From: Podospora comata
Lineage: Eukaryota; Ascomycota; Sordariomycetes; Sordariales; Podosporaceae
Reading direction: 5' to 3'
Length of the DNA: 64,000 nt
NCBI GenBank assembly: GCA_017354895.1
Contig: CP071494.1
Span: 62,001-126,000 of the forward strand
The translations under genes were made by a program, and so were the position numbers. The notes under the pieces are model-generated. The model did no database searches. It saw only the letters and a program-made list of their open reading frames with translations, and was not told the origin of the DNA. Shown here piece by piece: positions 10,265 through 20,252 of the stretch. Numbering within the stretch: position 1 is the first letter of the stretch; each line of letters begins with the position of its first letter.

Positions 10265-11221
10265 TCAAGCATCTGCCCTCCGCCAGCTGCTTTTCTGCAT
10301 GTAATCTCTTCCACCGCCGTGTACCTCTCTCGCCTTGTGGCCAATCTGGCTACCCCCTCCAGATGACTGGCTTTGGCCGTGCTGGTTAGGGCCTCTCCCA
10401 TCTCGAGCTATGGAGAGACGAACGACCAGTCCATTCATTGCCGTGCCGCTCAGCTCCTTGACAGCACGGTCAACTTCCTCGCAGGAGCCAAGGTCAACAT
10501 AACAGTGATGGTGGTTCCGAGGCGTAGATCGGAGCGAATATGGAACCACACGCTTGCCGATGGCGACGCTAAAACGTGCGGTGTCAATCCATCTGGACAT
10601 GTTTGAAGATGACATGCTTGGGAGCATGAACTTACACGTCGAAGCCCGAAAAAAAGCTGCGAATCTCAGCGTCGTTGTGTTCCTGGTCAATCATTTTGTC
10701 GAGGCCATCGATGCGGATGCGGGTGCTGTCCTTGTTGGAGTAACTTTGCAGACGATTCAGGGCAGCATACGGCCCTTGCTGGTCTTCTGTTTGCTCTCTT
10801 GGGGAATTCCAACCCCGAAATCTCGCCCCATCCTTCTGTTCTGAGGCGCCGTCGGTACCTTTCCAATCACCCCATCTCTGGAACACGGGTCGAAATTCAG
10901 CGGAGCTCTGGTCTCCACGCGATGATCTCCCATGTCCCTTGGGTACACAGGGGCCCAGCTTGACGACCCTCCCGAGGATTGATTGGCTCCAAAGCATAGG
11001 CAGCCTCTTGGTATGATGGAAAGTCGACGAAACAGTAGGTTTCGACCACTGATAGGATCGATCGAAATATGGATTTTCTGAAAGCTGTTGAGTTTGGCCC
11101 CGACGAGCAATTCCTCCACATCTGCCGGTTTGGCAAAATAATCCAAACTACCAACATAGATCCGATTGAAGTCAGTCGGGACGGCAGTGTTCAGCTCTTG
11201 ATCATCGTGACGCCTCGCCAT
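10265..11221 (-). pseudogene. Broken gene for a two-RRM RNA-binding protein
   Basis: Two RNA recognition motifs are readable but not in one frame. RRM1 begins TDFNRIYVGSLDYF (RNP2) and runs to DPISGRN; the RNP1 part, YCFVDFPSYQEAAYAL, lies in another frame, and ILGRVVKLGPCVPKG plus the linker lies in the third. The breaks fall near 11036-11046 and 10978-10992. RRM2 (RIRIDGLDKMID ... HCYVDLGSCEEVDRAV) is intact and crosses a normal 67-nt intron (10635-10569, GTAAGT...TTTTAG). Each break equals one extra base or two missing ones, and no GT-AG intron could bridge either. The rest of the reading is well preserved, so decay is recent, or the assembly has two indel errors. In an intact form this would be a nuclear RNA-processing factor of about 300 residues. 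Function beyond RNA binding is unknown. Confidence 0.7.
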
Positions 11222-11677
11222 CTTTGAGTTGGTGGCTATCGTATAGCTGATTAGAGTATTTGTCGAGTACTGTCTATGCGCAAGACAACAAGATTTTACT
11301 GCTGGAGGTGGCGCAAAAGCCCTCCCACAATTTTAGGCTAAACCGCCCGTCAGAGTGGGTCAACAATGCATTGGCGGGCAAGCTTGAATGAGGTACCAAC
11401 CCTACCTTAGTACCTTAGGGAAGAATGTCCAAGAGAGACAGACAGTCAAAGTGAACCAATGCGAGACAAGGCCTTGATGTTTGTTCTGAGTATGAAGTTC
11501 AATCACATGTCACAGTAGATCACTGTCACACTGACGGCGCCGAACACAGCTTCTCATCACATGGGAAGCTCTGCGTCTTCTCTGTTATTGGGCATACTGT
11601 TGTGTGTCCACGTTGCTGCCAGCTTTTTGTCAAGGTAGAGGCTGTATTCGAATCATATAGGTACTCATACTAGATGC
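11222..11677. other. Intergenic between the RRM gene and the monooxygenase
   Basis: No gene is visible. The stretch contains CCTACCTTAGTACCTTAGG-type words near 11400-11420, one of several such clusters in the window. Confidence 0.4.
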
Positions 11678-12862
11678 CTAGACCGTCAAACTGGTCTCCT
11701 CATCAATAACAATGCCAAACTGTTTCACCGCAGTTGAATAACTCTCACGAACCGCTTCGCTGGCATAGATCCTCATCTCCTTTTCGTAACGCTCTGTGAC
11801 CCCTGCTTTGTATCCGCCAGCTTCACGCAAGAGACGACCAATTAGTGCAGAGTCTCTTACAGCAGTGTTGGCGCCGATGCCACCAGCTGGAGTCATGGAA
11901 TGAACAGAGTCACCAATGACGGTGACGCGTGGTTGGTTTGGCCAGTCAGGAACACCTGAGGGTGTTGAACAGGTGATCTTCCAAAATGCGGCCTCAGACT
12001 CGTTCATGTCTTCGAATAGCGGTCTAAAGCGAGGGTGCCACTTCTTTGTCAGAGATTTGGCGATGTCTGCTGCCGTCCTGCCCACGATGGTGTAGTCATC
12101 ATTTGGAGCCCGAATTACGCCGGGGTAACCACCCATGGTCCAGCCGAAAGAGACACTTGGATCATCCATCTCTTCAGGGCGGACGTTCGTAATGACGAAA
12201 ACAGACCCTTCTGGGCGTGTATCGTCCAGCAACCGAAAGACCCCCTCGCCGAGGCCTCTGAAGGATGCGCTCGGCGCCTGCCCGTGAGTCCCCCTCGCGC
12301 CTGTGTCATAGACCTTCAGCTTCCCTTCTGAAAGTTGCTTGGCAACCTTGGAGTAAATCCCTTCTCCGCCAACCAACAAGGGGCCTTCGACAGACCTAGT
12401 CCCATCCGCAAAGATGGCTTGTACCCCGTCTTCCGTGACTTCATAGCCCGTCACATGCTTGCCCCACTCAATGTTGTCCTCGCAACCTTGGGCAAATATT
12501 CTTCGCATGTCCCCCCTGGAGATCCCAATCGTTTTGCTTCCTCCCTGTCGCGATACTAGCGCCGGTGGGACCAAGTGATGCTCGATCTGCTCTCCGGTCA
12601 CGGCGTTAAACGATGCAAATCCGAGTCCGCCCGTCTTGCCACAGGTGTCCCAGAATCGCTGCCAAGTCTCGGGATCCAAGACGGCCTGGATGGCATCCAA
12701 GCCTTCAGAAGATAAGCGAAGCCGGTAACCCTGAGCACGAAAAACAAATGAAGCATCTCGTTCAAAGACCCTGTAGGGAATACCGGAGAGCCTCAGCGAC
12801 TGTGCTAATAAGAGGGAGGCGATGCCCGCACCAGCGATAAGGATGGGTTTTTTGTCGGTCAT
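11678..12862 (-). CDS. FAD-dependent monooxygenase, PHBH fold
   Basis: The intronless gene encodes 394 residues of the flavin-dependent aromatic hydroxylase/monooxygenase family (FAD_binding_3, PF01494). The N-terminal dinucleotide-binding motif is GAGIASLLLAQSL at residue 11, followed by an E-R segment (RVFERD) for the FAD ribose. The second FAD motif is VIGDSVHSMTPAGGIGANTAV near residue 320, matching G-D-x-x-H-x-M-x-P-x-x-G-x-G-A-N. The GRTAADIAKS region precedes it. It uses NAD(P)H and oxygen to hydroxylate or epoxidise a small organic substrate, which cannot be inferred. It is transcribed away from the SDR gene at 13572 with about 710 nt between the ATGs, so the two may share a promoter. 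No transport or polyketide gene is next to it. Length is normal for the single-domain family. Confidence 0.88.
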   Translation of the reverse strand: MTDKKPILIAGAGIASLLLAQSLRLSGIPYRVFERDASFVFRAQGYRLRLSSEGLDAIQAVLDPETWQRFWDTCGKTGGLGFASFNAVTGEQIEHHLVPPALVSRQGGSKTIGISRGDMRRIFAQGCEDNIEWGKHVTGYEVTEDGVQAIFADGTRSVEGPLLVGGEGIYSKVAKQLSEGKLKVYDTGARGTHGQAPSASFRGLGEGVFRLLDDTRPEGSVFVITNVRPEEMDDPSVSFGWTMGGYPGVIRAPNDDYTIVGRTAADIAKSLTKKWHPRFRPLFEDMNESEAAFWKITCSTPSGVPDWPNQPRVTVIGDSVHSMTPAGGIGANTAVRDSALIGRLLREAGGYKAGVTERYEKEMRIYASEAVRESYSTAVKQFGIVIDEETSLTV

Positions 12863-13571
12863 TGTTGGCGGTGCACCTTTGTTTCAAGGATGCAGGTACC
12901 TATGGAAGAGAGCCGATATTCGAGAGTCTGGGAGCAGGCATGCTCTTGTAGATCAAATCACGCCCTGAGCATTTGTTGGAGTCGTCTACATGTCGCTGAG
13001 CCCCTCTACTTTCTGCACGCCATTATTAATGTGTTAATAAATTCAGGCATGGGCTGACAAATCGCGGTAATCGCGTAATGACCATTGCTGGTGCACGATA
13101 AGCCTGAGATCGGACGAATGTACCTTCTTGTGGCTTTTGCACTTGGCATCTTGGACACATTATGAAAATAAAGGAATATAGAATAAGATTGAATAGCAAA
13201 AATACCAAAACATACTTCAATCCTAGCCTAGCAGAATGCTCTTTTCCACCGAATTGTAGTGGCTGGTTCGTGTTCAAAACCCTCATGGATTTATCTTCCA
13301 AGTCAAGGTATCAGATTAAAAGCCACCAAAGAGAAAAGAGACTGGACCGGGTATCCACTTACACCCGGCGCCCTGGCGCTTTCCCTCTTTCAACCACACG
13401 GCAGAACTTTTGACCGACGGCATTTGCAAGGGCCTTGTGGTGGGATTAGTTCGGGGCTCACAAGAAGCTTCGTCATCTTGATCAACAGAACTCGCCCGGC
13501 CATTCCTTCGTTTTGTCAATTCGCCCACACCATACTCGCAACCACCAAACTGCACGCAACGATAACTCACC
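12863..13571. promoter_or_regulatory. Shared upstream region of monooxygenase and SDR
   Basis: The monooxygenase and SDR genes diverge from this 709-nt stretch. It is AT-rich in the middle (13020-13220) and more GC-rich toward both starts. No certain TATA box or named operator can be called, but the arrangement allows joint control. Confidence 0.4.
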
Positions 13572-14429
13572 ATGTCTACTAGAGCCCTTGTTGTCGGCGG
13601 TACGAACGGTATCGGATATGCCATGGCATGCCGAATCGCCATCGACAACCCGTCATCCACCGTGATCATCAGCGGTCGCAATAAGCCAGCCATGATTCCT
13701 CACCCCAACATCGAGTTCCTTGCTGTTGACGCCTCATCCATGCTTCAAATCAAGCAGTACACAGACAAAATCATAACTTCCCACAGGGCCCAGAAGCTCG
13801 ATTTTCTCATCATGACGCAGGGTATTTTCACCATGGCCGGCCGTACAGAAACCACCGAGGGCATCGATAACAAGATGGCTCTCCACTACTATGGCAAACA
13901 GCTTCTCATCAGAGAACTTCTCCCAGTACTGAAAGATAATGCCAGGGTGATAATTGTTCTGGATGGCAAAAACGGTGCCCCAGCGAAGCTGGACTGGAAC
14001 GATCTGGATTTGAAAAGGACTTACAGCTTGCCCAGTGCTGCCCACCACTGCATCTCGATGAATGATTCCATGATCCAGTTCCACGCCGCACAGCAACAGC
14101 AGAACGGCAACTCAAAAAGGCACTTTGTTCATGCCTACCCCGGCGTGGTGGCGTCCAACATCATGGCGGGCCTGCCTTGGTATCTGCGCGGGCCATCTCA
14201 GATCCTGATGAAGATGGCAGCGGTGTCAACAGACACATGTGCTGAGTATTTGTTGCAAGGAGTATCTGAGGTCACCCAGAAGGCCGAGAAGGAGGGAAGG
14301 TTTTGGAGCAACATTGATCAGAAAGGGCGAGCGGTACCAGACAAGGCAATCTGGACTGAGGAGCAGCTGAAGTCAGTATCTGACCACACCTGGACATTGA
14401 TTGACAGTGCACTCAAGTGTACTGCCTGA
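13572..14429 (+). CDS. Short-chain dehydrogenase-like protein lacking the usual catalytic Tyr/Lys
   Basis: The intronless gene encodes 285 residues with an SDR Rossmann fold. The nucleotide motif GGTNGIG is at residue 9 and LDFLIMTQGIF replaces the NNAG region. A basic residue in SGRNK suggests NADP(H). At the place of the catalytic Y-x-x-x-K, after the RTYSLPSAA segment, the sequence reads HHCISMNDSMIQFH, with no Tyr-x3-Lys spacing. HAYPGVVASNI matches the family's PG-x-V-x-T region. It may therefore be a non-canonical enzyme or a binding protein. It diverges from the FAD monooxygenase, and the pair could work on one pathway. The start has an A at -3 (CACCATG) and codon use is strongly biased, so the gene looks under selection and not decayed. 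Confidence 0.8.
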   Translation: MSTRALVVGGTNGIGYAMACRIAIDNPSSTVIISGRNKPAMIPHPNIEFLAVDASSMLQIKQYTDKIITSHRAQKLDFLIMTQGIFTMAGRTETTEGIDNKMALHYYGKQLLIRELLPVLKDNARVIIVLDGKNGAPAKLDWNDLDLKRTYSLPSAAHHCISMNDSMIQFHAAQQQQNGNSKRHFVHAYPGVVASNIMAGLPWYLRGPSQILMKMAAVSTDTCAEYLLQGVSEVTQKAEKEGRFWSNIDQKGRAVPDKAIWTEEQLKSVSDHTWTLIDSALKCTA

Positions 14430-14527
14430 GCTATTCTCGCGTGGCAGATATGGGAAGATTTCATCAGTGCCTATAGACCTTTCCTTGTTATCATTATCTA
14501 CCTAGTCAGGATTTCTGGAGGTCTGAT

Positions 14528-15459
14528 TCATCGCTGAATAAGAATGGCCGCTTCAGTTCCATCGTCCGGCTTCTTTACTTCCAGTGTATGTTTGAGCCAG
14601 CATTGGGGACCATCGTTAAAGACAACACCCACACAGCCTGTTTTGTTGGCGCAAACCTTGATGCAGTCTGTCAAGCTCTCTACTATCTTGTCTTTTACCA
14701 ATCCAAACCCGGGATTGGTGTCCCCGAAAGCATAATTGACGTCGCAAAGTCGTTGGAACCTGAGCTCGCCACGCGAGGGCGAAGAGACATCAAGGTTGAG
14801 CCGGTCCACACCAGGGCACTCCATCGTGACAGGACCGCTCGGGGAGTCCACTGTTCTAGCCGGCACTGAAGGGGTAGGCGTGGTCGTGGTTGTTGCTAAT
14901 GTCGGTGTTGGTGTTGGTGTCAAGTCCGGCCCAGTTGTAGTCTCTGGAGCAATAGCTGGTGACGTCGGCGATGATAGTGCCGTGTTGGAACTGCCTGTGA
15001 CCGCCGCAGTGGTACTCACTGCGTCTTCATGCAATACGCTAAAGAGGGTGGATAGATCAGCGGCTGGAAAAGGACATTGTAGTGTCTCTCATGGGTAAAG
15101 CGTCGTCCATTGACTCACCTGGTGTTGCCCGCCGTTTTGATGGCTCCGGTTGCCATGGCTCCTAGAAGACCAACAAGAATGGCGATTATCACGAGGGCTA
15201 CGAGAGCCACCCACGTAACTGGCTTTTTCCAAAAAGGCCGACCAGGCTTTTCAGGTATTCCCGATTCATATCCTGCCAGCTCGTGTGGATATGCCGGCGG
15301 CATCTGACTCGGTACTATAGACGGCCGGTGATAGACCGGCTCATATTTCGCGAGGACCTCGGGGAACAGTGTATGTGGGTTGTCATTTGGAATGAGGCCA
15401 TCGTTGTACGGCATGGTCGGCGGAATCGCTTGACGTGGCGGTGTGTATTTGCTGGCCAT
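14528..15459 (-). CDS. Single-span membrane protein with Ser/Thr/Pro stalk and PAN/apple-like domain
   Basis: About 283 residues come from exons 15459-15119 and 15038-14528, joined by an 80-nt intron (GTGAGT...TTTAG). The N-terminal ~75 residues are Pro/Tyr-rich and probably cytosolic. One membrane span follows (VTWVALVALVIIAILVGLLGAMA, residues about 80-103, read with the flanking basic FWKK). Next is a stalk of Thr, Pro and Ser (about residues 115-165), typical of O-glycosylated cell-surface proteins. The C-terminal ~95 residues carry C-x-G-V-D, ESLTDCIKVCANKTGCVGVVFN and CWLKH, which match a fungal PAN/apple-like cysteine domain. The topology is type II with the domain outside. It may sense or bind the wall or a ligand. 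No enzymatic motif is seen. Confidence 0.78.
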
Positions 15460-16227
15460 CTTCCCCTATGGCTCTCGTCTCAAGCAAACAGCTCTGAAGT
15501 TCGCCGCTGGAAACCAGACAGCGGGAGGAGAATGGTTTTAGAGAAAGCTCTCTTTTGATTGCGATTGCTGTGCCTCCTCCCGGCGTTGATGCGAAGATCA
15601 TACTAAGGCGACATGGTTACATTTTGTGCGTTGTTGGTTCTCTTCAACGAATGGCGAACCGCACGGCCCCCAACAGCGGGCCATGACTGATGATCGGTTT
15701 CGCCGTCACGTTGTCTGAATAAAGCAGGTCAGAACACTGGACTTGTTGGACATTAGCTGACAACTGGCTGCAACCGTTGGAGAGTCGTGTATCTAGAGTA
15801 TCTACCTCAGTCAGCAAGGCATAACTAAAGGAAAGTGGTTGAGAATATGCCATGTACAAGTATCATTCTTGGACAAAAGATGGGGGACGACATACCTCCC
15901 AGCTATCAGAAGCACCTGTTTCATATTACCGCCCAGTTACCCACCTATCTTTGCCGCGATGCCGCGTCCAGGACTGTAAGAACGTTCTAGATTAACTGAA
16001 GCCGCCAGGAATAAAGCAACGGAACATAGCGGGAACATAATCGAGCGTTACAGGGCACTATTGAATTGAATGTCAATACCAGGGTAGCATCTGTTTATTG
16101 TAATACAGAGTCTCGACTTCCACCGTTCCTTTATCCGGTCTGAATCATCCCTTTCCCTTCACAGTCACCCCTTTAGATGTTCAGTGTCGTTAATTCCACC
16201 CAAGTTGTCGCCAGTCAACTATCTCAC
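15460..16227. other. Intergenic
   Basis: No supportable gene. This is the 5' side of the membrane protein gene and the 3' side of the Cys-rich gene. I see no repeat or RNA. Confidence 0.4.
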
Positions 16228-16734
16228 TTAGACACAGATACCGCCGCAATCGGCACCGCCGTTGCGAGGATCGCAGTCATCGCGCGGATCATCGATACAG
16301 ACTCTGTCACCCTTGCACCGGAAGCCAGCAAAGCCTCCGCAAAACTCGCCAGGGTCAACGCAGATTCCCGGTTTGTCACAAGCCATACCGCATCCCTCCA
16401 CGTAAGGATTGTCCACGCAAATCTGACCTTTGGGGCAGGTGGCAGGGTTCACACGGAAGCCACCGCAAGACTGAAATGTCGGTGTTGGTTTCGGTGTTGT
16501 TGCTGTTGTTGTAGTGCGCGAAGCCCGTGAGGTGACAAGCGTTGTCCGTATGGGAAGGGGAACATGTAGAGGAAGTCGAACACAGATTCCCTCGCCGGTG
16601 GGCGATCGCTCAAGTCTCTGACAGATCCATCCTGTCGGGCATCGTTCCAATTCAAGGCCGCAGGGGCGGACAAGACTCTCAGAAGAGACGACCAGGCTAA
16701 GAGCAAAGGTAATGATGGCAGTAGAGAGATGCAT
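16228..16734 (-). CDS. Secreted Cys-rich protein with three cysteine repeats
   Basis: The intronless gene encodes 168 residues. A signal peptide is present (MHLSTAIITFALSLVVSSES). The mature part has 16 cysteines in three related units starting near residues 25, 90 and 132. Each follows C-G-x-n-C-P/K-x-G-x-x-C-x-D/R ... G-I-C-V; the third has the D-D-P-R-D-D-C-D-P signature found in many ascomycete secreted proteins of unknown role. A Thr/Pro linker (about residues 65-86) separates units 1 and 2. It could be a wall-bound or effector-like protein; no function is assigned. The frame is open further upstream, but that part has no signal peptide, and the ATG at 16734 sits directly before it. Confidence 0.75.
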   Translation of the reverse strand: MHLSTAIITFALSLVVSSESLVRPCGLELERCPTGWICQRLERSPTGEGICVRLPLHVPLPIRTTLVTSRASRTTTTATTPKPTPTFQSCGGFRVNPATCPKGQICVDNPYVEGCGMACDKPGICVDPGEFCGGFAGFRCKGDRVCIDDPRDDCDPRNGGADCGGICV

Positions 16735-17961
16735 TGTGTTTATCACAGGCCGTTGGCGAAGAGGTCGAGATGACGGAATCAGGGGGCAAGGTGAGGAAAT
16801 TAGTCTCGAATTAATACTTGGGGACGATAGATACCTATGAATCAAGTCTCGGTGACAGTGTAAGCTGAGCACACGTCGCCAGACCCACAGCAGTCGAGAG
16901 AAGGTGTGGTACGTTGAACAGAAAGAGGAACCTTCTCGGATCCTATTTCCAAACTTGGCTTCATAATCTCGGCTGAAGTCTAAGCCTGCATCCTTGCCTG
17001 TAGTGATTTTCATTCCATTTGTGCTACATACAATGGCCAAGCCGGGGTTGTCTGGCCGTGGGTTAGACAGGCGCTCTTGGTTCCGTGGGCTTGTTCGCTA
17101 CCACGCTTAACTGGCGATTATCCTATTTTTAGGGACTTGAGTGACAGTTGACGTTCACATTACAAAGGACACCTAAATATGGCACCACGGTCCTCGAAAT
17201 CAGGTAACGACTGCGAACACAGATGGTAGTAGTCCAGGTACTTGGTTCTCTAAGAGACTACCTTACCCGGGACCCAAATATGTCAGTACAAGACAAGCTC
17301 CCGACACACCCGTGGAATGGAATTGCATTCCCTTCTTTCCCGTGGCCAGGAGACTTATCCTCTTTCCCATGTGTGCTTGGGGCAACTTACATGGTAGTCA
17401 GGAGCGGCACATCCTTGGCTCCGCTTACCATCTGTGGAACTAGCAACGGATGAATTTGTCAATCGTGCGTTACAGGAGGCAGGTAACTCGATGTAACCGG
17501 TGATACAGTGCATAAGGCGCTGTTGGAGCCGTCAGCAGCCTTTTGTTCTCGACCTCATAAGCGGGCTGAAAAGGGGGCCCCTTTTGGGCATTTGCTGTTT
17601 ATCGACCCTAGTTCCCGATTTATCAGAACAATTTCTGGTTCATTCTTGCGAAACTCGCAATTCCCACACCTGCACACCACTGTGGCTTCCGCAAGTCAAC
17701 GGCAATGTCCGCCAAAGACAGGCCCTCCTTGCCGCAGATAGTGGTCGGTAGTGGGGTCGGTTTCGCTTCGTTTGTTCCAGAATCGTTCTGCGCCGCCCCG
17801 CATTGCGTCATTTAAACCTCTGGAAGTGAGTGACGCCTTCATTTTCTCGGTGGGAAAAAAAATAACATTTGTTATGATCATCAGCCATCGCTCAGCAAGA
17901 CACAACGTTGAACCTTGACACACTGAAAAGGATCAAACAACAACCAGCAACTGGCTCAACC
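16735..17961. other. Intergenic
   Basis: About 1.2 kb between divergent genes (Cys-rich protein on the minus strand, Ca3427-like protein on the plus strand). Short open frames around 17223-17923 overlap on both strands and show no bias or motif. No RNA or repeat is recognised. Confidence 0.4.
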
Positions 17962-18964
17962 ATGAATTCCCAGCCCCTCAAGATCGGGTTTGTTCCCGAG
18001 CATTTCTCGACGCCCATTTACTTTGCCCACAAGCACTTTGGACTCGATGCCGAGTTGATCCCCTTTCCCTCGGGGACCGGACACATGATCACGGCGATCC
18101 GGGCCGGAGAGATCGATGTGGCTATCGGTCTGACGGAAGGATGGATTGCTGGATTGGGCAAGACAGAACAGACTGAGGAGAATGACGGCGGGTATAGACT
18201 CGTTGGAACATTTGTGGAAACGCCGCTTTGTAAGTGCATCCAGCTGCTGTATTGTTGCGGGGGCTGTGACAAAGATTAACCGCTCGAATTCACTACCAAA
18301 AGGCTGGGCCATCTCAACAGGAAACCAGCGTCCTGAGATCCAATCCGTCGACTCGCTCAAAGGTGGCAAAATTGGCGTCTCCCGTATCGGCTCCGGCAGT
18401 TATGTCATGGGCTATGTTCTAGCGGATCAGCGTGCATGGCTCGTCCCAACCACGGGGGTGGGCACGTCGGCCGAGTCTGCGTCCCCTTACTCGGATTTTG
18501 TGGTGTTCAACACGTTTGAGAATCTCCGGAAAGCAGTAAACGACGGGACTGCGGATTTCTTCATGTGGGAGCATTTTACTTCCAAAAAGTATTACGATAA
18601 TGGAGAGATTAGACGTGTGGGGGAGATCTACACTCCCTGGTCAAGCTGGAAGATTGTGGCTTCCACCAAGTTGGTGAAGGGCACCGCGTTGGATGGCAGG
18701 GTGGATGATCTGCTGGAGAAGCTGAACAAGGGCATCCGGCATTTCAATGAGAATCCAGAGGAAGCAGTCGAGTACATCAGCACGAACTTGGACTACTCGG
18801 AAGAAGATGCTAGAGAATGGCTCAAGACAGTCAAGTTCCCGGAGAGAACACAGGGGGTTGACTTGAACGTGGTCAGGAGTACGATCGACATCCTGAACAA
18901 GGCCGGAGTCTTGACCCAAGGGAAAGGGATTCAGGCCGGAGATATGATTGTCAAACAACGATAG
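17962..18964 (+). CDS. Ca3427-like periplasmic-binding-protein-fold protein
   Basis: About 309 residues come from exons 17962-18229 and 18303-18964. The 73-nt intron starts GTAAGT and ends AAAG, with GATTAAC as branch site. The fold is a type 2 periplasmic-binding-protein domain of the kind named after Candida Ca3427, related to NMT1/THI5 and sulfonate-binding proteins. It starts KIGFVPEHFSTPIYFAHKHFG and shows EIDVAIGLTEGWIAG, SLKGGKIGVSRIGSGSYVMGY and NDGTADFFMWEHFTSK, where E-H-F may line the ligand site. There is no signal peptide or anchor, so it is probably cytosolic, unlike its bacterial relatives. It may bind a small pyrimidine- or sulfonate-like ligand. The next gene (GNAT) is convergent with 120 nt between the stops. 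Confidence 0.85.
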
Positions 18965-19084
18965 GCACCGGGTATTGTGGGTTCTTGATCTGTTTCAGCG
19001 AGTTTTGTTTAGAAATTTTCTTAGACTAGGGCCTTGCGGCATTGACCTTGCATTTGTTCCACTTTTGATAGGCTCTTGCAACTG

Positions 19085-19603
19085 TCAGACTGGAGCTTGT
19101 TCTGTTGTGTTCTGGCACTCTAGATACATGGCATTGTTGCCATATCCTCTCAATTTTGCTGACATATCTGTGTCATCCATCCCAGGCTCGAACCCAAATC
19201 GTCTCCAAAAGGCCAATGTGCCGTACACTGAGATAAGACAGGTAGTGCGGTAGTTGCGCGCAACGTCCAAAACCTTCTTGATACCTTCGGCAGCTAATCT
19301 ACGTCCCTGGAATGAAGGGAGAATGGCGAGGTCGTGAATGTAATAGTGGTCGGCAGTCGGGGGTATCTCAACGAGCAGGGTATCCAGAGCGGGAGGGCAG
19401 TGTGGTGGAATGGGATGAGATATGATATAGCCGCAAATCTCCTGCCTTGATTCCAGAACAAAGCATCCCTCAGGGGAGAGTTCTACCCGCTCTGCGAAAA
19501 CAGAGGCACCTTCAGGGAGGCCGGGGTGGATCTCATCAGCAACAAGCATGACAGCCGAGAGATCGTGGTTGTACATGGGGCGCCATGAGGCCATTGGGTT
19601 CAT
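19085..19603 (-). CDS. GNAT family N-acetyltransferase
   Basis: The 172-residue product has a GNAT fold (PF00583/PF13673 type). The acetyl-CoA loop is visible in LAILPSFQGRRLAAEGI, close to the family's Q/R-x-x-G-x-G/A. Before it lie CFVLESRQEICGYIISHP and HYYIHDLAIL (strands 3 and 4); after it come LISVYGTLAFWRRFGFEP. The start is set at 19603 (MNPMASW); an in-frame ATG lies upstream at 19717, but that extension looks unlike a GNAT N-terminus. A 20-nt bZIP-type inverted repeat at 19710-19729 is about 107 nt upstream of the chosen start. The acceptor amine cannot be predicted. Confidence 0.82.
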   Translation of the reverse strand: MNPMASWRPMYNHDLSAVMLVADEIHPGLPEGASVFAERVELSPEGCFVLESRQEICGYIISHPIPPHCPPALDTLLVEIPPTADHYYIHDLAILPSFQGRRLAAEGIKKVLDVARNYRTTCLISVYGTLAFWRRFGFEPGMDDTDMSAKLRGYGNNAMYLECQNTTEQAPV

Positions 19604-19709
19604 TTTGGCGGTTAAAGTTGTTTTATGCCAAATCAAGAGGATTACAAGATGGTGATCAGTCACAAAAATGATAAGTGAGGTAAATCCCCAATGGCAGCTA
19701 CGGTTTGAA

Positions 19710-19729
19710 TGAGTCATGGCTTTGACTCA
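19710..19729. promoter_or_regulatory. Inverted TGAGTCA pair, candidate bZIP site (copy 1)
   Basis: TGAGTCA-TGGCTT-TGACTCA is a 7-bp inverted repeat with a 6-nt spacer. TGAGTCA/TGACTCA is the known core of GCN4/AP-1-type bZIP factors (CPC1 in Neurospora). It stands about 107 nt upstream of the GNAT gene start. The identical 20 nt recur at 40454-40473 upstream of the amidohydrolase. Confidence 0.6.
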
Positions 19730-20252
19730 CTGCTGCTTGGTCTCCCTGGCTGTGGAGTTACCTGGTGGCTTTCAAGGGCTCATGTTTCTGCCTTCTCTGG
19801 CACGATACTGCTCGCAGACTGTAGGATTGCTTATTTTACCCCCAAGACTGTTAAATGACTCCTACTTGCGGAGGCAGATATGTCCTTCTAGTAGACGCCG
19901 GTGAAGCTGAACATATCTCACGCAACCTACCTCGTCGTAGATAGGTATGCAAGTAACCCTGAATAAACGGGCAGACAATGATCCAGGAGAAGCATGATGG
20001 CCGGGTCATTGTGAAGTGTCAATTCTTCCTTGATGGGGCCGCTGTGATACAAGGTAGGTAGGTTAATGCCGAATGTCGGTATCTTGGCCACCCCGCGCAA
20101 TAGACATTTACCCACGGCAGAGTCCATATTGCCTCGAAGCCTCTCGGCTTATGGATCACCCTGGCCAGTGTAAGAACGACCTTCAAACATACCTATCTAG
20201 ATCAACCTCGTCCCAGAAAATCGGTGTTATACCATCAACGCAGTTTATCACC
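19730..20252. other. Intergenic
   Basis: No gene is supportable. TAGGTA words occur at about 19934-19948 and 20051-20064. The stretch is the upstream region of the next plus-strand gene. Confidence 0.4.

Noticed and set aside
11678-16734. A full secondary-metabolism gene cluster
   Set aside because: Only one monooxygenase and one SDR occur, with no polyketide, peptide or terpene synthase or dedicated transporter.
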